Shown here piece by piece: positions 6,602 through 13,779 of a stretch of DNA of 43,081 nucleotides (the stretch's first letter is position 1; every line of letters starts with the position of its first letter). The translations under genes were made by a program, and so were the position numbers. The stretch comes from a virus. The notes beneath the pieces are model-generated. The model had not been told where the DNA came from, ran no database searches, and saw only the letters and a list, made by a program, of their open reading frames with translations. The stretch spans positions 1 to 43,081 of IMG/VR virus record IMGVR_UViG_3300037882_000819; one strand, written 5' to 3'.

Positions 6602-6789
6602 CCCTGCGCGCTGAATTTACCGGACACCGCCCCCCCCTCCTACCTGCAAGCGGCCCCGGCAGTCGCTTCGATGCCCAACCAGCGGATTCCGAGCGATCGG
6701 ATACGTGGCGAGCGGTCGGGGGACGCGGTTGCATACATAGTGGCTGCGAATGGTTGGGAATGCCGGAATTTTTTGGGGGTGTGCGGTGA
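6598..6789 (+). CDS. Doubtful small protein (63 residues)
   Basis: A frame runs from ATG 6598, coupled to the resolvase stop as ATGA, to a stop overlapping the GTG of the next methyltransferase gene as GTGA. Both junctions favour translation of this frame. The product is not protein-like at a glance. After a run of eight C residues (6630-6637) a second frame reads more convincingly (from MPNQRIPSDR at 6671 onward) but continues deep into the methyltransferase gene. Either this is a genuine small gene or the region carries a frameshift or decayed gene. No function is proposed. Confidence 0.35.
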   Translation: MTLRAEFTGHRPPLLPASGPGSRFDAQPADSERSDTWRAVGGRGCIHSGCEWLGMPEFFGGVR

Positions 6790-7376
6790 GCGCGCCCGCA
6801 CCCTTCGACGGGTTGCGCATGTTTGGCTACTCGGTGATTCTTGCAGATCCGCCGTGGTCATTCGAGAATTGGTCCGAAGCTGGCGAGGATCGCAACGCCA
6901 AGCAGCATTACGACACGATGACGTGGCAGGAAATTGCCGCGCTCCCTGTCGGACACCTTGCGAGCCGCGACTGCGCACTTTTCTTGTGGGCTTGCGATCC
7001 GTTGCTGGACAAAGCCTTTGAGGTGATGGGCGCGTGGGGCTTTCGCTTCGTGACCGTCGCTTTCACTTGGGCAAAGCGCAGCAAGACCGATGCCGCATGG
7101 CACATGGGCACCGGCTATTACACTCGCGCCAACCCGGAAATTTGCCTGCTCGGCATGATGGGCAGCCTGCCTCGTATGGATGCGGGCGTTCGGCAATTGC
7201 TGGTCGAACCGAGGCGCGAACATAGCCGGAAGCCCGACCGAGTGCATGGCGACATTGAGCGCCTGTTCGGCCCGCAATCCAGCGTGGAACTTTTTGCCCG
7301 CCAGCGCCGCCCCGGATGGGATTGCTGGGGCAATGAAACTGACAAGTTTGAGGGGGCAAATGAACATGCGAATTGA
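6786..7376 (+). CDS. MT-A70 family DNA adenine-N6 methyltransferase
   Basis: The 196-residue enzyme should transfer a methyl group from S-adenosylmethionine to adenine N6. The catalytic DPPW motif is at about residues 21-24 (ILADPPWSF), followed by the family's HYDTMTWQEI segment. LFLWACDPLL, FTWAKRSK and the C-terminal LFARQRRPGWDCWGNE close the Rossmann-like fold. It starts at GTG 6786, coupled to the preceding frame. Phage members of this family usually protect DNA from restriction or change regulation. No partner endonuclease gene is present, so it is an orphan enzyme. The target sequence cannot be inferred. Confidence 0.9.
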   Translation: MSAPAPFDGLRMFGYSVILADPPWSFENWSEAGEDRNAKQHYDTMTWQEIAALPVGHLASRDCALFLWACDPLLDKAFEVMGAWGFRFVTVAFTWAKRSKTDAAWHMGTGYYTRANPEICLLGMMGSLPRMDAGVRQLLVEPRREHSRKPDRVHGDIERLFGPQSSVELFARQRRPGWDCWGNETDKFEGANEHAN

Positions 7377-7875
7377 TTTGAGCGCGGCCCCGTCCGCCAT
7401 GGAGACGCTTGCCGCGTCATGGGCGAACCGCCCGAAAGCGCAACCCGTCCGGTCGCAGCCTGATCAGCGCGCCGCACCCTACAGGCCGCAGGTGTTCGCC
7501 AAGCCCGACATCGTAACCTTGCCGCCCCAACGCGTCGTTCGCAAGCCTCAGGCCAGTGCTGAGCGGCCATTGTCGAACAACCAAGAGCAGATCACCGCGC
7601 AGGTCGCCCGCCAATTTGAGGCCGAGCTTCGCAGCTACTTGGCCCCGCCTGAGCCAGATCCAGCCTCATATGCGGCCAACCTTCCATTTGAAATCGCCGA
7701 AGCGCTGATTGGCGCAACGCGCTGCACCGCTCACGATTTGCTCGGCAACAGCGAAGTGCCCGACAATGCTCTCCTCCCCGAACTTCGGGCGCGCGGCCTC
7801 GTCTATTTCAACAACCGTTGCCTTTCGATCTTCGCCCGCGAAGTGCGCAAGGTTCTGTTGAAGGACCGGGGCTGA
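7360..7875 (+). CDS. Unknown early protein with Pro-rich N-terminus
   Basis: The 171-residue product is unrecognised. The first 70 residues are rich in Pro, Gln and Arg and probably disordered. The second half (about residues 75-170) is helical, with PFEIAEALIGATRCTAHDLL and a C-terminal FNNRCLSIFAREVRK segment that could be a winged-helix-like unit. It overlaps the methyltransferase gene by 17 bases and is coupled to the next gene through TGATG. GGGGG lies shortly before ATG 7360. A DNA-binding role is possible but unproven. Confidence 0.55.
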   Translation: MNMRIDLSAAPSAMETLAASWANRPKAQPVRSQPDQRAAPYRPQVFAKPDIVTLPPQRVVRKPQASAERPLSNNQEQITAQVARQFEAELRSYLAPPEPDPASYAANLPFEIAEALIGATRCTAHDLLGNSEVPDNALLPELRARGLVYFNNRCLSIFAREVRKVLLKDRG

Positions 7876-8318
7876 TGGTCGCCTTGGCCTTGGATTGCGC
7901 CGACGCGCTTCACTCGGAATTGCTGGCGCAAGCCTCGCAGGAAGGCGTTATCTATCGCGCCATCTACGAGGCCGCGAAAGCAGGTGAGCCATCGCCGAGC
8001 GATTGGTTTCTCGCCGGTCTGATCAACCGAAGCTCTTACAGCGTGCAGACTTCGATCAAGCGCCTTGAGCGGCTCGGCACAATTGAAGTGGTGCGCGACC
8101 GCCGCCGCCGCGTTTTCATTGTCGCACATGGCGGCTGGCGGACCCAAGTTTCGAACGCCGCCGAGATGTCAGAGAACGACTATCGCCGCCGCGCCATGTT
8201 GCAGGCGGCCGCGAACGAGCAGGCCCCGAAACCGATCGCCCCGCGCGAACCTTGCTTCATGTGCGGCGTCCGTGGCGACATCGGCTGCCCACACCAACCT
8301 TGGGGCGGGGCGCAATGA
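7875..8318 (+). CDS. Winged-helix-like protein with C-terminal Cys/His cluster
   Basis: The 147-residue product has an N-terminal helical region and a probable winged helix (about residues 28-75). WFLAGLINRSSYSVQTSIKR fits the recognition part, and IEVVRDRRRRVFIV fits the beta wing. The C-terminal CFMCGVRGDIGCPHQPW has Cys and His spaced as a small zinc site. It is therefore a probable DNA-binding regulator or replication helper. The start at ATG 7875 shares bases with the previous stop (TGATG). The family is unidentified. Confidence 0.62.
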   Translation: MVALALDCADALHSELLAQASQEGVIYRAIYEAAKAGEPSPSDWFLAGLINRSSYSVQTSIKRLERLGTIEVVRDRRRRVFIVAHGGWRTQVSNAAEMSENDYRRRAMLQAAANEQAPKPIAPREPCFMCGVRGDIGCPHQPWGGAQ

Positions 8319-8503
8319 CCCTCTCCATCGCGCAGGCCGACAAGCGCCGCGACCTCATGAACGAGAAGCGCCGCTTGCTCGGCAAGGTCGAGCGCTACCG
8401 GCGGCTGCGCGATGAATACCATGTGATGTGGGCTGAGGCCGAATTGGAACTCGGCGCCGTCACCACAGAACTCGCCACTTACGAAAGGATGCGCCGACCA
8501 TGA
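8315..8503 (+). CDS. Small coiled-coil protein
   Basis: The 62-residue product is nearly all helix and highly charged (KRRDLMNEKRRLLGKVERYR, then WAEAELELGAVTTELATYE), consistent with a short coiled coil. It is coupled by ATGA to genes on both sides. No family or function is recognised. Confidence 0.55.
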   Translation: MTLSIAQADKRRDLMNEKRRLLGKVERYRRLRDEYHVMWAEAELELGAVTTELATYERMRRP

Positions 8504-8670
8504 CCAGCATGAACCGCTTGCTGCGCCCGTTTCGCCGCCAGGTCGATCCCAGCGCAGCGGCCCGCGCAATGGCCCTGCAGGGCGTCCGGCATCGCAAGGC
8601 CAAGGTGCGCGCCACCTGTGATGCGATGCGCGCCGAGATGGGGCTTCCTGCTTTGCGGTGGCCGAAATGA
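8500..8670 (+). CDS. Very small basic protein (56 residues)
   Basis: The frame from ATG 8500 to TGA 8670 overlaps the previous stop and the next start as ATGA, which supports translation. The product is Arg/Ala-rich (pI strongly basic) with no Asp/Glu cluster, and could bind nucleic acid. It is too short and too generic to assign a family. Confidence 0.5.
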   Translation: MTSMNRLLRPFRRQVDPSAAARAMALQGVRHRKAKVRATCDAMRAEMGLPALRWPK

Positions 8671-10536
8671 GCGAGTTTCGCTTCCTTTCGGTTTGCAGTG
8701 GGATCGAGGCTGCATCGCAGGCCTGGCATACGCTTGGATGGCAATGTGCGGGCGTGAGCGAGATCGAAAAGTTCCCGCGCGCCATTCTTGAGCATCGGCT
8801 TGGCGCGGTTCCGGTCGATTACGAGACGCACCGCTGGCAACCCGGCAGCAACATGACGCCGATGTTCGGCGACTTCACCAAAATCGAGGAGCATCACGTT
8901 GGGCCAATTGACCTTCTTGTCGGAGGAACCCCCTGCCAATCGTTCAGCGTCGCAGGAAAGCGCCTCGGACTGGACGATCCGCGCGGCAACCTCACCCTTG
9001 AATTTCTGGCGCTGGCTAAACGAGTTCGCCCCACCTGGATCGTTTGGGAGAATGTCCCCGGAATCCTGTCACATGACGGCGGACGGACATTTGGAACCTT
9101 CCTCGCTCTCATGGGGGAATGCGGGTTCCGGTGGGCCTACCGAGTGCTGGACGCTCAATATGCAAGAGTGGGTCGCTTCGGACGCGCTGTGCCACAACGA
9201 CGCCGCCGTGTGTTCGTTGTCGGATATTCTGGAGCCGACGACCTCGATCCCCGCGCGGTTCTATTTGACCGCGAAAGCCTGCGCGGGAATCCTGCGCCGC
9301 GCCGAGAACAGGGGCAAAGAGTCGCCCCCACTATTGCAGCGCGCACTCGCGGGGGTGGTGGGCTCGGAACCGATTTCGACGGCGACACAGGACTGATTTC
9401 GCAGCCGGTCGCCCCAACGCTCAACGCCCACTTCGGCGAGAAGCAAGGGCTCGAAGACCAGCACATCAACGGGGGGGGGGGCATGTTCGTCCTCCAAGGT
9501 GGCGATGTGCCTCAACGCGGGTGCGATGGGCCGATTGGGCGCGGAATCCGAAACGCTCATTCCCGTAAACAGGTGCGGGTTCGATGAAGTTGTTGCCGTA
9601 GCTCCGACATTGCGCGCTGGCGGGAACGCAACCGGCGGCACCCGGCCATACGGGACGGATGCGGACACCTGCGAAAGTCTCGTGCCGTGCTACGGCCTCG
9701 CGACGCAGCAAGAGCCAAAGTGGGCCGATGGCGTTTCGCCGACATTGCAGGTGCCAAGCAAAAGCGGTGGTGGGCAACCCCATTGCGCCGTCTATGCCAT
9801 CCAAGAACGCGCCGTGTGCGAGAACCCTGGCGCCGGGCCGGATGGCATTGGTTGCCGGGGCGATGGTGCAGCATATACGCTTGAAGCTCGGCAAAATGTG
9901 CAGGCGGTAGCATTCGCCCAAAACCAACGCGGCGAATTGCGGACCAGTGATGTCTCGCCGCAGATCACATGCGGCGGGGGGAAGCCCGGCGAAGGTTATC
10001 CGGCCATCGCATTCAAGCCGGGAAGTAGCCCAGAAGGTCGCTCAATTGGCGCACAGGAGGAAGTTGCCTGCACTCTGGAATCTGGTGGTGGTGGAAACAA
10101 CAGGCAAGCCATCGCGTTCCCAACCGAGATGTCGGCAACGCAATGCGCCAGCCCCGAAGAACGGGACCCTGCGCTTTCGGTCGGGCACACAACCTCGGTC
10201 GCATTCCAAGAGCGCGGCCGAGATGGTGGTCGAAATGTAGAATGGCAGGAGGACGTGGCCTACAGCCTGAATGCTCCGAGCGGTGGCGGAAGGGCGCAGG
10301 AGCGCAACATCGCAACAGGATGGGCAGTGCGCCGCCTCACACCAACCGAGTGCGAGCGCCTGCAAGGTTTTCCTGACGGCTTTACGGCAATCCCTTGGCG
10401 CGGAAAGCCCGCCGACCAATGCCCGGACGGACCACGATACAAAGCCCTCGGCAACTCGATGGCGGTCAACGTGATGTGCTGGATCGGCGAGCGGATTGAG
10501 GCGGTGCGAATGATTGGAGATACCTCAAATGGCTGA
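8667..10536 (+). CDS. DNA cytosine-5 methyltransferase, split by an apparent frameshift at a G11 run
   Basis: All key C5-methyltransferase motifs are present but in two frames. Frame one (8667-9587) has motif I (FLSVCSGIEAA), IV with the catalytic Cys (GGTPCQSFS), VI (WENVPG) and VIII (QRRRRVFVVG). Frame two (through 10536) has motif IX (RRLTPTECERLQGFP) and X (KALGNSMAV). The switch fits the run of 11 Gs at 9471-9481: ten Gs would give one 622-residue protein. Between motifs VIII and IX lies an unusually long, Gly-rich region of about nine degenerate units (APTLxA-type), where the target recognition domain should be. It is probably an orphan anti-restriction enzyme. The frameshift may be sequence error, phase variation or inactivation. 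Confidence 0.85.
9471..9481. repeat. Homopolymer of 11 Gs inside the C5-methyltransferase gene
   Basis: Eleven consecutive Gs follow CACATCAAC. Removal of one G joins the N-terminal catalytic frame to the C-terminal frame carrying motifs IX and X. Such tracts are prone both to replication slippage and to sequencing error. Confidence 0.9.
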
Positions 10537-11395
10537 GTTCCCCGCTCTCACGCTATGGACCGATTCCTACCTCGCCGACACGCGCACGCTGACCACGTTG
10601 GAGCACGGCGCATACCTGCTGTTGCTCATGGAGGCATGGCGGCGGCCCCATTGTGATCTGCCCGACGATGACGCGATCCTTGCCAAACTGGCGGGCCTTT
10701 CAACGGCAGAATGGGCGAAGATCAAAACCACAATTCTTGCTTATTGGAAGCTCGATGGAAGGCGTAAAACTTTCACGCAAAAACGGTTGCTGAAAGAGAG
10801 GGATGCGGCACGGAAGCGTAGCAAGTCGCAGAAGGATAAAGCGGCAAAGCGCTGGAATAACACCGAAAAAGGCGATGCCCCGGCAATCCCCCGGCAATCC
10901 CACGGCAATGCCTCCACTGCCACTGCCACTGCCATTGAAGAAGATACTGAAGTATCTTCTCCTGACGCGCCTGCGAAGCACGCCTCTGGTGATGGCTGGC
11001 CGACGATCCCTGATTGGGTTCCTGTCGAGCCTTGGAACGGCTTCATCGAAATGCGGCGACGCAAACGGGCAAATCCGACGCCGCGAGCCGTGGAATTGCT
11101 GCTCAAGGAACTCGAAAAATTGAAACGCTCAGGCTGCGATCCGGGCGAGGTCTTGGACCAATCCACGAAAAGCAATTGGACAGACGTTTACAAACTCAAG
11201 GACAGCCAAAATGGAACAGGCGGCGGAAAATCTCCCAGCGACAAACGCGACGGGTTCACTCGCGCCCTTCACCGAGACGCAGATATTGACCTTGGCGGAT
11301 ATTGCGACCCTGCCAGCGCGGCTGACCGACACGCAATTGGCGATGGTGGAGGCGGCGGCGGGATCGTCATTGCCGGAACTTTCCGCGACAGATGA
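10529..11395 (+). CDS. DUF1376 (YdaU-like) phage replication protein
   Basis: The 288-residue product begins with a DUF1376 domain (about residues 1-95: FPALTLWTDSYLADTRTLT, EHGAYLLLLMEAWRR). A low-complexity linker follows (Ala/Thr repeats near 130) and then a C-terminal helical region (about 175-230, WNGFIEMRRRKRANPTPRAV) like the second half of phage replisome organisers. In phages this architecture sits where lambda O does, next to a helicase loader, so replication initiation is the likely role. ATG 10529 has GGAGA upstream and overlaps the methyltransferase stop. Its last 185 bases overlap the next gene in another frame. Confidence 0.78.
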   Translation: MAEFPALTLWTDSYLADTRTLTTLEHGAYLLLLMEAWRRPHCDLPDDDAILAKLAGLSTAEWAKIKTTILAYWKLDGRRKTFTQKRLLKERDAARKRSKSQKDKAAKRWNNTEKGDAPAIPRQSHGNASTATATAIEEDTEVSSPDAPAKHASGDGWPTIPDWVPVEPWNGFIEMRRRKRANPTPRAVELLLKELEKLKRSGCDPGEVLDQSTKSNWTDVYKLKDSQNGTGGGKSPSDKRDGFTRALHRDADIDLGGYCDPASAADRHAIGDGGGGGGIVIAGTFRDR

Positions 11396-11810
11396 CCGTC
11401 ATTTTGCCGGGGTTCTGAACGTGCTGAATGCGGCGCTGCCTCGCCAACAGGCCGACGAGATGACCGGGGAGCTTCGACTCAAGGCTTATCGTCGAATGCT
11501 GGGGCACTTGCCGAAAGAGGCGTTGAACTATGCGGGCGAGCAAGCCCTGCAACGCCTCGACTGGTTCCCGACGATCAAGCAATTGCTCGACCTTGCGGGC
11601 GAGTGGGAGCGCAATGACGAGGCAATCCGGGCTCAGCGGGAAGCTCGCATTCGGGCCTACAACGAGCGCCAGTTGCGGGCCTCCGACGAGCGCCGTGAGG
11701 CCTTGCGGGCGGCCATGCTCGCAGCGCCAGATGTGCAACCGTGCGGCGATATTGGCGAAGCGCTCGACCGGGTGGGGCAGCGGTTGGCCGCCGAAAGGGT
11801 CGGCTCATGA
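11211..11810 (+). CDS. Probable helicase-loader-like replication protein
   Basis: The 199-residue product has an N-terminal low-complexity section. Its helical core contains YRRMLGHLPKEALNYAG and LDWFPTIKQLLDLAGEW (about residues 92-130), a Y...L...fPT pattern seen in G39P-like and other phage helicase loaders. A highly charged C-terminal helix follows. It comes after the DUF1376 gene, the O-P arrangement, so it probably recruits the host DnaB helicase. The start at 11211 has AAGGAC upstream but lies inside the previous gene. A later in-frame ATG at 11343 is the alternative start. The family call is inference from pattern and position. Confidence 0.6.
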   Translation: MEQAAENLPATNATGSLAPFTETQILTLADIATLPARLTDTQLAMVEAAAGSSLPELSATDDRHFAGVLNVLNAALPRQQADEMTGELRLKAYRRMLGHLPKEALNYAGEQALQRLDWFPTIKQLLDLAGEWERNDEAIRAQREARIRAYNERQLRASDERREALRAAMLAAPDVQPCGDIGEALDRVGQRLAAERVGS

Positions 11811-11986
11811 GCGCCGCGCAGATCGGCCGCGATGGCCTTGCTCGCTTTGTCGAGGAATTGAACGGGCAGCGGGCTCGCCTCGGCATCCAGCAGCGATACC
11901 AGATCATTCAAGTTGGGGGTGTGATGACGATGGTTGAGGACAAGCGGGCCGAACAAGGCTCGATGCTTGGGGGGATGAAGCGATGA
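11807..11986 (+). CDS. Small protein of unknown function (59 residues)
   Basis: It starts at ATG 11807 with an ATGA overlap and ends overlapping the next start. The product is mixed alpha/beta in character (FVEELNGQRARLGIQQRYQI, then IIQVGGVMTMVEDKRA), with no motif I recognise. Its place after the replication genes suggests an accessory role only. Confidence 0.5.
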   Translation: MSAAQIGRDGLARFVEELNGQRARLGIQQRYQIIQVGGVMTMVEDKRAEQGSMLGGMKR

Positions 11987-12177
11987 ACCCGACATGCCTT
12001 TCGTGCCGCTGGTGGGTGCTGGACGCGTCTGCGCCCCGCCGTGATGGCCTTCGGGTTGGCGATTGCCGCCGTCGCTCGCCGGCTCAGTATCGGGCGCGTG
12101 ACGGCCAGATGCTCGCAACCTTCCCGCAGACCAGTGAGGATATGTTCTGCGGCCAGCACGAGGAATTTGGGAAATGA
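11983..12177 (+). CDS. Small zinc-ribbon-like protein (64 residues)
   Basis: Cysteines at CLSCRWW (residues 5 and 8), GDC (about 28) and MFCGQHEEF (about 56, with a following His) could form one zinc site. Such proteins are common in early operons of alphaproteobacterial phages and are of unknown role. ATGA overlaps couple it to both neighbours. Confidence 0.58.
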   Translation: MNPTCLSCRWWVLDASAPRRDGLRVGDCRRRSPAQYRARDGQMLATFPQTSEDMFCGQHEEFGK

Positions 12178-12383
12178 GCGACCGGGGGCGAACTTCACTG
12201 ACACGCTACGCGCCGCTGATGCGCGACGTGGACGAAAGCGGTCCACACCGGCTTGCCGCTCGCAAATGGCACGAGGACGGCTCGATCGTCTTGCTGCCGG
12301 AAAGCATTGAGCGACTGGACTGGCAGGACCGGGAATTGGTGCGCGGGATCGCCGCGCGGATCTATGGGCAAAGGGAAACGTGA
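12174..12383 (+). CDS. Small acidic/basic early protein (69 residues)
   Basis: The product has no recognised family. It is charged, with a central beta-like stretch (WHEDGSIVLLP) and a C-terminal helix (WQDRELVRGIAARIYG). ATGA upstream and TGATG downstream tie it into the operon. Confidence 0.5.
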   Translation: MSDRGRTSLTRYAPLMRDVDESGPHRLAARKWHEDGSIVLLPESIERLDWQDRELVRGIAARIYGQRET

Positions 12384-13039
12384 TGACATTGCAAAGTCGA
12401 GGGATTTCCGCTGCCAAGGCAATTGAAGCTGAGCAACGCCGCGTTGAGCAAATGCTCGACCGCGACCGGGCCGAGGCGGCGCGCGAGCAATTTCGTGACG
12501 AGGCCCGCCAGCGTTTCGAAAATGGGGACAGCGCCAGTTCCGCCGACGCGGTGATTCCGCCAACCGAGGAATGGCTCTCGCATGGCGACGTTGAGGGCTA
12601 CACCCCTCAGCAGGACAAGCATTCAACCCGCGTTGTGAAAACCGTTCGGCGGCGGCCAACCCCCCAAGCGCAAAAGATGATGCTCGCGGGGAGGATCGGG
12701 TATGAAGGCTTGCGCGCCTGCATTTGGTATGCCGAACTATTTGAAAACACTGGACATTCTGGCAATATTCCGTCCATCGACTATGGCCGGGAAGTGCTCT
12801 CGGCACCGCATGACCGGCTGGTGTTCACCGAGCGGCAATTGGAGGCTCAGGACTTGCTCAGGGCGGTGCGCGGGATGATCAACCCTCGCTTTTTGGCGAT
12901 CCTTGACGCGATGGTTCTGGACGACAAGCCCTACTATCTCGCGGCGCGGGCGGCGCAGGTTCGGGTTGGGCGCGCACCGGCCTTTTTCGGATTGGCGGTC
13001 GATGACCTGTGCAAAGCGCGGGAGGAGCTTGAACGGTGA
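12383..13039 (+). CDS. Unknown protein at the end of the early operon, possible late regulator
   Basis: The 218-residue product has a highly charged helical N-terminus (about residues 1-60) and a better conserved-looking C-terminal half (about 135-218: TERQLEAQDLLRAVRGMI, then YYLAARAAQVRVG). The second half resembles helical DNA-binding C-termini in style, but I cannot place it. Its position directly before the terminase genes is where many lambdoid phages encode the Q-type late activator. That role is inference from position only. The start at ATG 12383 shares bases with the previous stop. Confidence 0.6.
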   Translation: MTLQSRGISAAKAIEAEQRRVEQMLDRDRAEAAREQFRDEARQRFENGDSASSADAVIPPTEEWLSHGDVEGYTPQQDKHSTRVVKTVRRRPTPQAQKMMLAGRIGYEGLRACIWYAELFENTGHSGNIPSIDYGREVLSAPHDRLVFTERQLEAQDLLRAVRGMINPRFLAILDAMVLDDKPYYLAARAAQVRVGRAPAFFGLAVDDLCKAREELER

Positions 13040-13137
13040 TGTTGACGGCGGGAAAGAAAAAGCATATCGGGCTGAGCATGTCTGTAGTTGCGCCTTGCGC
13101 GATGGCCGGCACCCCCCAAGCTCAGAGGAAACCTTAA
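13039..13137 (+). CDS. Possible 32-residue micro-protein between early and late genes
   Basis: An open frame of 32 codons runs from ATG 13039, sharing bases with the previous stop (TGATG), to TAA 13137, directly before the TTG start of the terminase small subunit. The Lys-rich start (GKKKHIG) and hydrophobic middle are not diagnostic. It may exist mainly to couple translation into the terminase gene, or this 100-base stretch may be untranslated leader. No cos-like element was recognised here. Confidence 0.3.
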   Translation: MLTAGKKKHIGLSMSVVAPCAMAGTPQAQRKP

Positions 13138-13779
13138 TTGGCCCGGCCAACCGCGTCCATTGACGCGCGGCTGAAACGGCTGCGCGAGGCAAAAGACCGC
13201 ATTGCGGCATCTGCGCAGCCCGGCACTGTGCTTGGGTTTGTGCCGATGATGGAATTGCTCGGTGTCAGCCGGCGGACCTTGCAGGATTGGACGCGCGACA
13301 TACCCGAATTTGACGGGGCGGGGTGCTTCAACGCGGGTGCGCAGGGCGTTGGCTATGAGTTCAATCCCGCCGCGACGGTCTGGTTTCTGATCCATCATTT
13401 CGAGATGGAGCGGCGGCGCGAGATCGACGCTGCGCGCAAGACGCGCGAGATGGTTGGCGGGGCGCAAGTTTTGGAAGCGCTGCCTGAGGGGTTCACGCTC
13501 AAGGAAATTCAGGAGGCGATCAGGACTTCGGCGATGGTCCGAGAGGAACGGATTCGCTCTGGCGAATTTGTTGAGGTTGCGCCGCTGCGGGAATCGCTTC
13601 GGGCAGTGTTCGGCACGATGCAAGAAACATTGGTCACGTCAGCAAGCCGGGCCGACCCCACAGGCCAGTGGCCGGGGTATATGAGGGAATCGTTCGAAGA
13701 TGAAATTGGCAGGATCGGCATGGACATGGTTCGTGCCGGTGAAACTGTGCTTGGCGATTTGAATGGGGGACTTGCTTAG
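13138..13779 (+). CDS. Terminase small subunit, Nu1/DUF1441-like
   Basis: The 213-residue protein has an N-terminal HTH-like segment (FVPMMELLGVSRRTLQDWTR, about residues 34-53) followed by helical regions, as in Nu1-type subunits that recognise the packaging site. The C-terminal GRIGMDMVRAGETVLGDLNG is probably the part contacting the large subunit. Translation seems to begin at TTG 13138 with AGAGGAAA upstream. It overlaps the large subunit gene by 17 bases. With the GpA-type partner this points to cos-type packaging. The cos site itself was not identified. Confidence 0.78.
   Translation: MARPTASIDARLKRLREAKDRIAASAQPGTVLGFVPMMELLGVSRRTLQDWTRDIPEFDGAGCFNAGAQGVGYEFNPAATVWFLIHHFEMERRREIDAARKTREMVGGAQVLEALPEGFTLKEIQEAIRTSAMVREERIRSGEFVEVAPLRESLRAVFGTMQETLVTSASRADPTGQWPGYMRESFEDEIGRIGMDMVRAGETVLGDLNGGLA

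Noticed and set aside
6671-7021. Plus-strand frame of 116 codons overlapping the MT-A70 gene start.
   Set aside because: Its first half looks protein-like, but it runs 235 bases into a clear methyltransferase gene. I kept it only as an alternative in the note on 6598-6789.
10876-10936. Short tandem repeats (CGGCAATCCC-like and CCACTG units) as a possible CRISPR-like or replication iteron array.
   Set aside because: The units are short, imperfect and in frame within the Ala/Thr linker of the DUF1376 protein. They could still be checked as an origin, but there is no AT-rich element beside them.
13039-13140. Possible cos site before the terminase small subunit.
   Set aside because: No lambda-like R-site repeats or symmetric nicking sequence were recognisable; virion end sequencing would be needed.
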